A stretch of DNA of 64,000 nt, taken from Streptomyces atratus. Lineage in GTDB: Bacteria > Actinomycetota > Actinomycetes > Streptomycetales > Streptomycetaceae. Under the pieces are notes generated by a model. It saw only the letters and a list, made by a program, of their open reading frames with translations, was not told the DNA's origin and did not search any database. The translations under genes were made by a program, and so were the position numbers. The DNA lies in assembly GCF_900119365.1 (NCBI RefSeq), contig NZ_FPJO01000032.1:1-64000 (forward strand), read 5' to 3'. Positions 35,819-43,519 of this stretch are shown in pieces (the first letter of the stretch is position 1; every line of letters begins with the position of its first letter).

Positions 35819-35851
35819 AGGTCCGGACCTTCCGTCAATAGGTCTGGACCA
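35819..35851 (-). promoter_or_regulatory. Chitinase promoter with two dre-like 12-bp repeats
   Basis: Read on the minus strand, TGGTCCAGACCT (35840-35851) and AGGTCCGGACCT (35819-35830) start 21 bases apart, two helical turns. They resemble the DasR core TGGTCTAGACCA and the paired repeats of classical Streptomyces chitinase promoters. Between and beyond them, TTGACG (35832-35837) and, 17 bases later, TAGCGT (about 35809-35814) make a plausible -35/-10 pair that overlaps the repeats. Confidence 0.65.
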
Positions 35852-35939
35852 AAGAAGCCACCCGAACACACCGGCCGGCACCGGCGCGACGCGGGGGCTG
35901 GACACGCTTACCGGGGGCCGGTTGTCGCCACATAAAGGC

Positions 35940-35958
35940 TTAGCTTAGGCTTGCCTAA
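35940..35958. promoter_or_regulatory. Iron box (DmdR/DtxR operator) of the siderophore importer
   Basis: TTAGCTTAGGCTTGCCTAA matches the 19-bp consensus TTAGGTTAGGCTCACCTAA at 16 of 19 positions by eye. It lies 115 bases upstream of the siderophore-binding lipoprotein gene and is the expected signal for repression by iron-loaded DmdR1. Confidence 0.85.
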
Positions 35959-36073
35959 CTCCTTGCGATCTGCATCGGGGGCCGCCTGTCGTATCCGTAC
36001 GGCCATTCCTTCGGCGTGCCCTCACGCAGTCGCGGGGTCATGCCGCTCCATCCGTCAAACATGAGGAACATCC

Positions 36074-37123
36074 ATGTCCCGGTTCACCCGCGCGCGTCGC
36101 CGGACGCTCGCCGCAACTGCCGCCGCCGCAGCCCTCGTTCTCGCCCTCGGCGGCTGCTCGTCGAGCGACGACGGCAAGGAGACCTCCGGCGCCTCCGGGA
36201 AGAACAGCGGGGCGTTCCCCGTCTCCATCGAGAGCGCGCTCGGCACCGCGGAGATCAAGGAGCAGCCCGAACGGGTCGTCACCCTCGGCCAGGGCTCGGC
36301 CGAGACCGCCATCGCGCTCGGCCACACCCCGGTGGGCATCGAGAAGTACGAGTGGGGCAGCGACAAGACGGGCTATCTGCCCTGGATCCACGACGCGGTG
36401 AAGAAGTCCGGCGACAAGCTGCCGACCCAGTTCACGGGCGGTGAGGACATCGACTTCGAGGCCATCACCGAGCTGGAGCCGGACGTCATCCTCGCTCCGT
36501 GGTCCGGGATCACGCAGAAGGACTACGACATCCTCAAGGACATCGCCCCCACCGTCGCCTATCCCGACCTGCCGTGGAGCACCGACTGGGACCAGCAGAT
36601 CGAGATCATCGCCAAGGCGCTGGGACAGCCGGACCAGGCGAAGACCCTCACCTCGAAGATCGAGAAGCAGCTGGCCGACGCCGCGGCGACCCGCCCGGAG
36701 TACAAGAAGCACACGTTCTCGTACATCTACAACACCGGCCCCGGCACCCTCGGCGTGTTCAAGCCCGATGAGCAGCGCGTCAAGATGGTCTCCTCGCTGG
36801 GCCTCAAGGTCGACCCGGTGGTGAACACCTTCAAGGAGACCAAGGGCACCGACTCGGCGCTCATCGGCCTGGAGAACGCCGAGAAGCTGAAGAACAGCGA
36901 CCTGGTCTTCACCTTCTACATGGACGACAAGACCCGCAAGGAGATCGAGGCGCAGCCGCTGTACGCGGCGATCCCCGCGGTCAAGAGCGGGGCCGTGGTC
37001 GCCGGCAAGGACAACTCCTTCGTCACCGCCTCCTCCATCATCAACCCGCTCACCGTGCCGTGGGTGATCGACCGTTACCTGCCGCTGATCGACAAGGCCG
37101 TCAAGGCCGCCGACAACGGCTGA
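36074..37123 (+). CDS. Iron-siderophore ABC transporter binding lipoprotein
   Basis: A 349-residue FecB/FepB-type binding protein, lipid-anchored outside the membrane. The signal peptide (residues 1-29) ends in the lipobox ALGGC, followed by an Asp/Ser/Gly linker. The body has EIKEQPERVVTLGQGSAETAIALGHTPVGIEKYEWG, ITELEPDVILAPWSGITQKDYDILKDIAPTVAYP and FVTASSIINPLTVPWVIDRYLP, typical of the TroA-like helical-backbone fold. An iron box upstream and two FecCD permease genes downstream assign it to ferric siderophore uptake. The siderophore is not identifiable by eye. Confidence 0.94.
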   Translation: MSRFTRARRRTLAATAAAAALVLALGGCSSSDDGKETSGASGKNSGAFPVSIESALGTAEIKEQPERVVTLGQGSAETAIALGHTPVGIEKYEWGSDKTGYLPWIHDAVKKSGDKLPTQFTGGEDIDFEAITELEPDVILAPWSGITQKDYDILKDIAPTVAYPDLPWSTDWDQQIEIIAKALGQPDQAKTLTSKIEKQLADAAATRPEYKKHTFSYIYNTGPGTLGVFKPDEQRVKMVSSLGLKVDPVVNTFKETKGTDSALIGLENAEKLKNSDLVFTFYMDDKTRKEIEAQPLYAAIPAVKSGAVVAGKDNSFVTASSIINPLTVPWVIDRYLPLIDKAVKAADNG

Positions 37124-37143
37124 GTCCGGCCACCACCACACAC

Positions 37144-38178
37144 ATGGCCACCACACACGCACCGCCGAGCAGTGCCGGTACCTCACGGGCCGGCACCGCT
37201 CGGCGGGTGTATTCCCTCGTCATCGCGGTCGCCGTCCTCGTGCTCGCCGTGTTCGCGAGCGTCATGTTCGGCAGCCGGACCACCTCGTTCGGCGATGTGC
37301 TGGACGTGCTGTCCAAGGCCGCCGACCCGAATGTCACCACCATCGTCGAGAGCCGTTACCCGCGGACCGCGCTCGGTCTGCTCGCCGGTCTCTGCCTGGC
37401 CGTCGCGGGCACGCTCATGCAGGGCGTGACCCGCAATCCGCTGGCCGATCCGGGCCTCCTCGGGATCAACGCGGGCGCCTCCGCGAGCATCGTCGCCGCG
37501 ACGGCGTTCCTCGGGGCGACGGGCAGCACGGAGACCATGTGGTGGGCGCTGCCCGGTGCCCTGATCGCCGGTCTGCTCGTCCATGCGATCGGATCGGCGG
37601 GGTCGGGCAGCGGGCTGGTGCGGCTGGTGCTCGCCGGTGCGGTGCTCTCCGCCGTGCTGATGGCGTTCATCCAGGCGGTGACCCTGAGCCGGCCGAAGGT
37701 GTTCGACAGCTACCGGTACTGGGTCGTCGGGTCACTCGGCGGACGTGACTTCGACGTCTTCTGGTCGGTCCTGCCGTTCGCCGTGGCCGGTCTGGTGCTG
37801 GCCGCGGTGCTCGGCCCCGGCCTCAACGCGCTCGCCCTCGGGGACTCGACGGCGGCGTCCCTGGGGGCCCGTCCGGCGCTGGTACGGGCGGGCGGGCTGC
37901 TCTCGGCCACGCTGTTGAGCGCGGCGGCCACGGCGGCGGTCGGCCCGATCGCCTTCGTCGGACTGGCCGTTCCGCACGTGGTGCGGGCGCTGGTCGGGGT
38001 CGACTTCCGGATGCAGATCCTCTTCTCGGCGCTGACCGGTCCGGCGCTGCTGCTCCTGGCGGATGTCGTGGGGCGGGTGGTGATGCGCCCGCAGGAACTG
38101 ATGGTCGGTGTCGTGACCGCGTTCATCGGGGCGCCCGCACTGCTCATCGCCGTACGCAGGATGAGGGGCAACTCATGA
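37144..38178 (+). CDS. Iron-siderophore ABC permease (FecCD family), first subunit
   Basis: A 344-residue integral membrane protein with about nine or ten helices. Family markers are RYPRTALGLLAGLCLAVAGTLMQGVTRNPLADPGLLGINAGA, SYRYWVVGSLGGRDFDVFW and FVGLAVPHVVRALVGVDFR. The ATG at 37144 lies 20 bases after the binding-protein stop. Its stop overlaps the start of the second permease gene by four bases. It forms half of the membrane channel of the importer. Confidence 0.94.
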   Translation: MATTHAPPSSAGTSRAGTARRVYSLVIAVAVLVLAVFASVMFGSRTTSFGDVLDVLSKAADPNVTTIVESRYPRTALGLLAGLCLAVAGTLMQGVTRNPLADPGLLGINAGASASIVAATAFLGATGSTETMWWALPGALIAGLLVHAIGSAGSGSGLVRLVLAGAVLSAVLMAFIQAVTLSRPKVFDSYRYWVVGSLGGRDFDVFWSVLPFAVAGLVLAAVLGPGLNALALGDSTAASLGARPALVRAGGLLSATLLSAAATAAVGPIAFVGLAVPHVVRALVGVDFRMQILFSALTGPALLLLADVVGRVVMRPQELMVGVVTAFIGAPALLIAVRRMRGNS

Positions 38179-39239
38179 CGTCGCATCAGCCCGCGATCCG
38201 TACCGCCTCGCCGCGGAAGGTCCTGACGGCCGGCGGGAGGGTGGCCCTGCCCGTCCGGCGGGTGTCCGTGCTGACGGCGCTCGTGCTGTTCGTACTGCTG
38301 GTGGCGGGTGCCGTAGCCACGTTGTCGCTCGGGCGGCTCGGCATCCCGCTCGCCGACCTGGCCGGGGCGGTGACCGGCGGAGCCGGGGGCAAGGACGCGT
38401 TCGTGCTGGAACGGCTGCGCGGCCCCCGGCTGACGGTCGCCGTGGGCACCGGTGCGGCGCTCGGGCTCTCCGGGGCACTGTTCCAGTCCGTCACCCGCAA
38501 TCCGCTCGGCAGCCCCGATGTGATCGGGCTGGCGTCCGGCGCCGGAGCGGGCGCCGCGATCGCCGCGCTGCTGTTCCCGGACACCGTGCCGGTGGCGCTC
38601 GGCGCGCTGCTCGGCGCCGTGCTCGCCATGGTGCTGGTCCATGTGTCGACCGGGACCGGATTCCGCAACCCGGCCCGGCTGGTCGTCGCGGGCATCGGGG
38701 TCGCCGCGATCGGCACCGCGATCACCCAGTACGTCGTCTACGCCATGGAGCGGGACCGGGCCGCCGTCCTCACCGCCTATGTCAACGGCAGCCTGTCGGC
38801 GCGGTCATGGGAGGACGCGACCACGATCTGGCTGGTGCTGCTGGTGACGGCCCCGCTCACCGCGCTGGTCTCTCGGCGGCTGGACATCGGGGAGATGGGC
38901 GACGACATCGCGGGCGCGCTCGGCTCCGAGCCCCGCCGCACGAAGACGGCCGCCGTGGTGCTGGCGATCGTGCTCTCGGCGGGGGCGGTCAGTGTCGCCG
39001 GCCCCATCGCGTTCATCTCGCTCACGGCCCCACAGGTCGCCAAGCGGATCACCCGGGTCTCCGGCCCGCACCTGACGCTGTCGGCGCTGACCGGCGCGCT
39101 GCTGCTGGTGCTCGCGGATCTCTGCGCCCAGCAGCTGCCGCTCTTCGACAACCTGCCCGTCGGCATCTACACGATGGCCATCGGCGGCACGTACCTCGGC
39201 TGTCTGCTGGTACGGGAGTGGCGCCGGGGAGCCCTGTGA
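38175..39239 (+). CDS. Iron-siderophore ABC permease (FecCD family), second subunit
   Basis: A 354-residue FecCD permease with RLRGPRLTVAVGTGAALGLSGALFQSVTRNPLGSPDVIGLASGAGAG, YVNGSLSARSWEDATTIW and FISLTAPQVAKRITRVSGPH. It has a longer N-terminal cytoplasmic extension (about 35 residues) than its partner. It is coupled to the first permease by a four-base overlap. No FecE-type ATPase follows: the next gene, 16 bases on, is convergent and unrelated. The importer must borrow an ATPase encoded elsewhere. Confidence 0.94.
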   Translation: MTSHQPAIRTASPRKVLTAGGRVALPVRRVSVLTALVLFVLLVAGAVATLSLGRLGIPLADLAGAVTGGAGGKDAFVLERLRGPRLTVAVGTGAALGLSGALFQSVTRNPLGSPDVIGLASGAGAGAAIAALLFPDTVPVALGALLGAVLAMVLVHVSTGTGFRNPARLVVAGIGVAAIGTAITQYVVYAMERDRAAVLTAYVNGSLSARSWEDATTIWLVLLVTAPLTALVSRRLDIGEMGDDIAGALGSEPRRTKTAAVVLAIVLSAGAVSVAGPIAFISLTAPQVAKRITRVSGPHLTLSALTGALLLVLADLCAQQLPLFDNLPVGIYTMAIGGTYLGCLLVREWRRGAL

Positions 39240-39255
39240 GGTCCGGCGCCGTACG

Positions 39256-39711
39256 CTACTCGTCGCCGAAGTAACCGTACGGCGCCACGGACACGCCTTC
39301 GACGACACACCTCGGGTCGTCCTCCTCGGCCGTCCGGTCCACCTCGCGCGCCTCCAGCACGCGCATGGACCAGACGGAGAACCCTGCGTGGAAGTCGTAG
39401 CCGATGTCGAACGGCTTGCTGGTGTACCCCTTGGCGTGCAGTTCGGCGACGACGTCGTCGATCAGCCGGTGGGTCAGCTGGATCCCGTCGTAGCTCGCCT
39501 CGGCCTCGCCGCCCTGCCCGCTGTAGCCGATCTCGACGAGTTCCACGGTGTCGTCGGGTGCGTAGGTGATCACGAGCGTCGGTGTGGTGGCGTACACGGC
39601 GGGGCGGTCGGCGGCGGGGCCGAGGCTCGGCGGACCGACGCGCTCCTCGACCCCGGTCCGGTGGTCGCCGATCATGACGAGTTCGACGCCTCGTCCGGGG
39701 ATGATCTCCAT
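39256..39711 (-). CDS. Hypothetical protein
   Basis: A 151-residue soluble acidic protein beginning MEIIPGRGVELVMIGDHRTGVEERVG. It contains two beta-rich segments (TLVITYAPDDTVELVEIGYSGQGGEAEASYDGIQLTHR and DIGYDFHAGFSVWSMRVLEAREV) and a C-terminus VVEGVSVAPYGYFGDE. It resembles small actinobacterial proteins of unknown function. ATG 39720 (MPGMEI) is an equally possible start. It is convergent with the permease genes. Confidence 0.7.
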   Translation of the reverse strand: MEIIPGRGVELVMIGDHRTGVEERVGPPSLGPAADRPAVYATTPTLVITYAPDDTVELVEIGYSGQGGEAEASYDGIQLTHRLIDDVVAELHAKGYTSKPFDIGYDFHAGFSVWSMRVLEAREVDRTAEEDDPRCVVEGVSVAPYGYFGDE

Positions 39712-39769
39712 GCCGGGCATCCTGCCACGGGGCCGTTCTCCCTCTCCCGCCTCCTCCTCGCAGGCCTTC

Positions 39770-39827
39770 TTGAACACGTTCAAGAAAACTCGTAGAGTCG
39801 GCGCCGAACAGAGTTGAACGCGTTCAA
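39770..39827. promoter_or_regulatory. Twin TetR-type palindromes upstream of the YndJ-like operon
   Basis: TTGAACACGTTCAA (39770-39783) and TTGAACGCGTTCAA (39814-39827) are 14-bp dyads, the second perfect, starting 44 bases apart; flanking bases extend both (CTTGAACACGTTCAAG). They lie just before the YndJ-like gene at 39842 and downstream of the start of 39256-39711. This architecture fits a TetR-family operator pair controlling one or both genes, but no TetR gene is adjacent. Confidence 0.6.
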
Positions 39828-39841
39828 GTCGGGGGATGGTC

Positions 39842-40684
39842 ATGTCGGTGCTGGTCGGTCTGATCGTGATGCTGGGCATGCTGGTGGTGGTCCCGGTGGG
39901 GCTGCGGCTGACCGGTGCCCCCGAGTTGGACCGGATACGGCGCCTGTGGCCGCTCTTCGCCGTGCCCGGCGCCGTCGCTCTCTGGCTGCCGCGCGGCGGC
40001 CCGGCCACCGCCCTGGCTGCCTGCTACGCGCTCGGGGCCGTACTCCTCGCCCTGCACGCACCGCCCCGGCTGCTGCGCAATCCCTCGAAGTCCAGAGCAC
40101 CCGCCGAGATCGCACTGCTCACCGCCCTGGTCACGCCGTCGATCGCCGCCACGGCCCTGGTCGCCGAACGCTCGGGGCACCCCCTGTTCGGCTTCGGGCT
40201 GGGCATCCTCGCGCTGACCGTGCCGCACTTCCACTTCGCCGGATTCGCCGCCGCGCTGGTCTCGGGGCTCGTCTGCCGGACCGCCGACAGCCGTGCGGGA
40301 AGGTTCGCCGCGCTGAGCGTGCCGCTGGGCACCCTGCTCGTCCTGATCGGCTACTTCATCGGGGACCGGGCCGAGCTGGCCGGCGCGGTCGTGCTGACCG
40401 CCGGGATGTGGACCGTCGCCCTCCTCACCTGGCGGTCGATCCGCGACCGGAACCGGGACCGGATCACCCGGGTGCTGCTCGCCGTCTCGTCCGCCGTGCT
40501 CGCCGTCACCATGGTGCTCGCGCTGAGCTGGGCGCTCGGCGAGGCCACCGGACTCCCCCACCCGACACTGACCTGGATGGCCGCCACTCACGGCGTCGGG
40601 AACGCGCTGGGCTTCGCGCTCTGCTCGCTGCTCGCCTGGCGAAGGCTCCAGAACCGCACCGACCACGAAGGCAGGACCGCATGA
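39842..40684 (+). CDS. YndJ-like membrane protein
   Basis: A 280-residue integral membrane protein with about eight hydrophobic segments, for example SVLVGLIVMLGMLVVVPVGL and LAVTMVLALSWALGEATG. The segment PAEIALLTALVTPSIAATALVAERSGHPLFGFGLGILALTVPHFHFAGFAAAL resembles the B. subtilis YndJ domain, with its HFHFAGF signature. The ATG at 39842 is chosen because GGGGG lies six bases upstream; ATG 39836 is too close. Its stop overlaps the next start by four bases. The three genes that follow the twin palindromes probably form one transcript. Function unknown. Confidence 0.8.
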   Translation: MSVLVGLIVMLGMLVVVPVGLRLTGAPELDRIRRLWPLFAVPGAVALWLPRGGPATALAACYALGAVLLALHAPPRLLRNPSKSRAPAEIALLTALVTPSIAATALVAERSGHPLFGFGLGILALTVPHFHFAGFAAALVSGLVCRTADSRAGRFAALSVPLGTLLVLIGYFIGDRAELAGAVVLTAGMWTVALLTWRSIRDRNRDRITRVLLAVSSAVLAVTMVLALSWALGEATGLPHPTLTWMAATHGVGNALGFALCSLLAWRRLQNRTDHEGRTA

Positions 40685-41199
40685 ACGCATTCACCTACCC
40701 CGAGGTCGGAGCCACCCGCCTCGGCCCGCTCCCCGACGGATACCACCACCTCCACCACCGGACCCGGGTCGGCCGCGGCCGGGCCGACTTCGAGGCCGCC
40801 GGGGCCGCCGTCACCGGCTGGCGCATGCACCGCACCTCCGGGGCCGGGGTCCGGGCGTCGGCGGACCGTGCGGAGGCCGGGGTCTTTGTCCGGGTGTCGC
40901 TCGGCGCCGGACCGTTCCGGTTCACCGCACCCTGCCGCGTCGTCTGGGCGGCGTACGAGAAGGACCTCGTCGGATTCGCCTACGGGACGCTCGACAGGCA
41001 CCCCGAGTGCGGCGAGGAGTCCTTCGTGGTGGAGTCGGCGGACGACGGGACGGTGTGGTTCACCGTCACGGCGTTCAGCCGTCCGGTCGCCTGGTACACC
41101 CGCCTCGCGGGCCCGCTCGTGCCGATGACCCAGCGGTGGTACGCCCGCCGGCTCGGAGCCGCACTGCGCCGGATCGTCGCCGAGGCCGCGCGGGGCTGA
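40681..41199 (+). CDS. DUF1990-family protein
   Basis: A 172-residue protein of the DUF1990 family, which has a START/SRPBCC-like lipid-binding shape. Recognisable are NAFTYPEVGATR, YHHLHHRTRVGRGRADFEAAGAAV, GWRMHRTSGAGV, ACRVVWA-type strand CRVVWAAYEKDLVGFAYGTLDRHPECGEESFVVE and AFSRPVAWYTRLAGPLVPMTQRWYARRLGAALRR. It overlaps the YndJ-like stop by four bases. Function unknown; the family is often near membrane or lipid genes. Confidence 0.87.
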   Translation: MNAFTYPEVGATRLGPLPDGYHHLHHRTRVGRGRADFEAAGAAVTGWRMHRTSGAGVRASADRAEAGVFVRVSLGAGPFRFTAPCRVVWAAYEKDLVGFAYGTLDRHPECGEESFVVESADDGTVWFTVTAFSRPVAWYTRLAGPLVPMTQRWYARRLGAALRRIVAEAARG

Positions 41200-41236
41200 A
41201 GGGCTGAGCGGAGCCGGCGGGCCGATACTGGAAGCG

Positions 41237-42673
41237 ATGGAGTGGTTCACCGCAGACGGGTACTGGCTCAGCCGGCTGGTCTTCCAGCGGGCTCTCGCCG
41301 CTGTGTATCTGGTCGCCTTTCTCGCCGCCGCGCTCCAGTTCCGGGCGCTGATCGGCGAGCGCGGCATGCTGCCCGTACCCGACTTCCTGCGGCGTACGGA
41401 CTGGCGCAGCGCACCCGGACTCTTCCGGCTCCACTACAGCGACCGCTTCTTCGCCCTCGTCTCCTGGGCCGGCTGCGCGATCGCCGTCGCCCTGCTCGCG
41501 GGCGCGGACTCATACCTTCCGCTCTGGGCGGCAATGGTGCTCTGGGCGCTGCCCTGGGCGCTGTATCTGTCGATCGTGCAGGTCGGTCAGACCTGGTACG
41601 GCTTCGGCTGGGAATCGCTGCTGCTGGAGACCGGATTCCTCGCCGTCTTTCTCGGCAACGCGCACACGGCTCCGCCGGTCCTGGTGCTGTGGCTGCTGCG
41701 CTGGGTGCTCTTCCGGGTCGAGTTCGGTGCCGGGCTGATCAAGATCCGCGGCGACGAGTGCTGGCGCAGGCTGACGTGTCTGTACTTCCACCACGAGACG
41801 CAGCCGATGCCGGGGCCGCTCAGCTGGTTCTTCCACCGGCTGCCGAAGCCCGTCCACCGTGCCGAGGTGGCGGCCAACCATGTCACCCAACTCCTGGTGC
41901 CGGTGCTCCTGTTCACTCCGCAGCCGGTGGCGAGCGCGGCCGCGGGGCTGATGATCGTCACCCAGCTCTGGCTGATCTTCTCGGGGAACTTCGCCTGGCT
42001 GAACTGGCTGACGATCACCCTGGCCCTGTCCGCCGTCGACTGGTCGCTGTTCACCGCGCCGCCCGCCCAGTCCGCGCCACCGCTCTGGTACGAGATCGTC
42101 GTCCTGGCGGTGACCGCGCTGGTCGCGTTCCTCAGCTACCGCCCGGCGCGCAATCTGGTCTCCCGCCGCCAGGTGATGAACCGCTCGTTCGACCCGCTGC
42201 ATCTGGTCAACACCTACGGCGCGTTCGGCAGCATCAGCCGGGTCCGGCTGGAGGTGGTGGTCGAGGGCACGGACGAGGAGGTGCTCCACGACGGCACCGT
42301 CTGGCGGGAGTACGGCTTCCGCGGCAAACCGGGCGATCCGCGCCGGATGCCCCGCCAGTTCGCCCCGTACCATCTGCGGCTGGACTGGCTGATGTGGTTC
42401 GCGGCACTGTCCCCCGCGTACGCCCGCCCCTGGTTCGGCCCGTTCGTGGAGCGGCTGCTGGAGAACGACCGGGACACCCTGCGGCTGCTGCGTCACAACC
42501 CGTTCTCCGACGCCCCGCCCGCGCACGTCCGCGCCGGGGTGTACCGCTACCGGTACACGTCCTGGCGCGAACTGCGGGCCACCGGGCGCTGGTGGCACCG
42601 CACCTATGTGCGGGACTTCATGCGCCCCGTCTCGCTCGGCCCCGCCTGGATCAGCCCGACCAGGCGATCCTGA
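41237..42673 (+). CDS. Lipase maturation factor family membrane protein
   Basis: A 478-residue multi-pass protein related to vertebrate LMF1 (DUF1222). It begins WLSRLVFQRALAAVYLVAFLAAALQFRALIGERGMLPVPDFLRR and has the family segments FGWESLLLETGFLAVFLGN, RWVLFRVEFGAGLIKIRGDECWRRLTCLYFHHETQPMPGPLSW, VNTYGAFGSISRVRLEVVVEGTDE and LDWLMWFAALSP. In animals the protein helps fold lipases in the ER; the bacterial role is unknown. It is 37 bases after the DUF1990 gene. Its 3' end overlaps a fucosidase relic on the other strand. Confidence 0.9.
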   Translation: MEWFTADGYWLSRLVFQRALAAVYLVAFLAAALQFRALIGERGMLPVPDFLRRTDWRSAPGLFRLHYSDRFFALVSWAGCAIAVALLAGADSYLPLWAAMVLWALPWALYLSIVQVGQTWYGFGWESLLLETGFLAVFLGNAHTAPPVLVLWLLRWVLFRVEFGAGLIKIRGDECWRRLTCLYFHHETQPMPGPLSWFFHRLPKPVHRAEVAANHVTQLLVPVLLFTPQPVASAAAGLMIVTQLWLIFSGNFAWLNWLTITLALSAVDWSLFTAPPAQSAPPLWYEIVVLAVTALVAFLSYRPARNLVSRRQVMNRSFDPLHLVNTYGAFGSISRVRLEVVVEGTDEEVLHDGTVWREYGFRGKPGDPRRMPRQFAPYHLRLDWLMWFAALSPAYARPWFGPFVERLLENDRDTLRLLRHNPFSDAPPAHVRAGVYRYRYTSWRELRATGRWWHRTYVRDFMRPVSLGPAWISPTRRS

Positions 42674-42907
42674 ACACCCAGGCGTGCCGCCCGGTGCTGC
42701 GGGCCGCCACCGGCACGTCGATCACCAGCGAGCTGCCCCGGACCCGCCAGTTGAGCGGCCGGTCGTGACCGAGCAGGGTGATCCGGTCGCCGCCGCGGAC
42801 CGGCACCGGCGCCTCGACGGTGAGGGTCGCGCCCGGCCTGGTGCTCACCGTCGGTGCGGGCGTCGGGCTGTCGTTCGCCGGGGCGGCCGTGGCGCGGGCG
42901 GCCCTGT
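42651..42907 (-). pseudogene. Relic of an alpha-L-fucosidase-like glycosidase (C-terminal end)
   Basis: The frame ending at 42651 reads PTVSTRPGATLTVEAPVP, then RITLLGHDRPLNWRVRGSSLVIDVPVAARSTGRHAWVFRIAW, which looks like the C-terminal beta-sandwich of GH29 fucosidases. Upstream in the same frame only about 20 Ala/Pro/Thr-rich residues remain, possibly from the signal-peptide region, and the catalytic domain is absent. No start or ribosome-binding site is convincing. The identification is by similarity recalled by eye. Confidence 0.55.
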
Positions 42908-42930
42908 GAACGGCGGACGCCCCGACCGGC

Positions 42931-42964
42931 CGAGCTCCGGACCGCGCGATGCGGGCCGGAGCTC
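42931..42964. terminator. Terminator hairpin downstream of the 58-residue peptide gene
   Basis: CGAGCTCCGG (42931-42940) pairs with CCGGAGCTCG (42955-42964), a 10-bp stem with a 14-base loop that is partly paired, 32 bases past the peptide stop codon. Confidence 0.6.
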
Positions 42965-42995
42965 GGGTGTGGTGGTGCCGGGAGGTGAAGCGGAG

Positions 42996-43172
42996 TCAGT
43001 CGATGCCGGGCAGGATGTGCGGCTCGGCGAGGTCGTCCTCGTAGCCGGCCAGCCGGATCGGTGCGGACCTGGCCCAGACCTCGATGTTCCGGAGCTTCTC
43101 GGGCCCGCGGGCCCGCTCTCCGTGCCGTTCGGCCGGTCGCTTCTCGTGCTTCGTCAGTTCCGGTGTCGTCAC
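42996..43172 (-). CDS. Small 58-residue peptide, possible RiPP precursor
   Basis: A short gene with a strong AAAGGAG ribosome-binding site six bases before its GTG start and a terminator just after it. The first half is charged and leader-like (TTPELTKHEKRPAERHGERARGPEKLRNIEVWARS). The second half is different: APIRLAGYEDDLAEPH, then ILPGID at the C-terminus, a Pro/Gly/Asp/Tyr-rich segment. I recognise this C-terminal type as recurring in Streptomyces but cannot name the family. No modifying enzyme, protease or exporter is adjacent, so a RiPP role is a hypothesis; a small regulatory protein is equally open. Confidence 0.7.
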   Translation of the reverse strand: MTTPELTKHEKRPAERHGERARGPEKLRNIEVWARSAPIRLAGYEDDLAEPHILPGID

Positions 43173-43519
43173 CGCGCACTCCTTTGTGTCGCGTAGCCCC
43201 GGGCATCGCCGATGTTCCGGCCTCATTACCGGGAATCGGCCGCCCGTGGTGGGGCAGGGGCAAGAACAGTTCGGTCGCGGTGGCGCCGGGTACGGGGCGG
43301 GACGGCGACTTGGTTGAAAGCCTGTCCCGGGACGGTCGAGGAAGGTTTGTGGACTCCTCGATTACGCCCGTTCACATCAGGGTAACCAAATGAGCGCTTC
43401 CGCGCTCGATGGAACGTGTGCTCTAGGTCACTTTCAGCCACCGAATATGGGAAGGGCCCGGTCGGGAGCGACTCCCGACCGGGCCCACGGCGGCTCACGC
43501 CCGCCGCATCACCGGACGA
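43173..43519. other. Intergenic region upstream of the small peptide gene
   Basis: These 347 bases hold the terminator at 43454-43486 and presumably the promoter of the peptide gene. The minus strand shows AT-richer sequence than its surroundings at about 43370-43395 (around ATTTGGTTACCCTGA), a likely promoter area. No coding frame here looks real. Confidence 0.4.
43454..43486. terminator. Strong terminator downstream of the SDR gene
   Basis: GGGCCCGGTCGGGAG (43454-43468) pairs perfectly over 15 bp with CTCCCGACCGGGCCC (43472-43486) around a three-base loop, 33 bases past the SDR stop on the minus strand. Confidence 0.85.
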
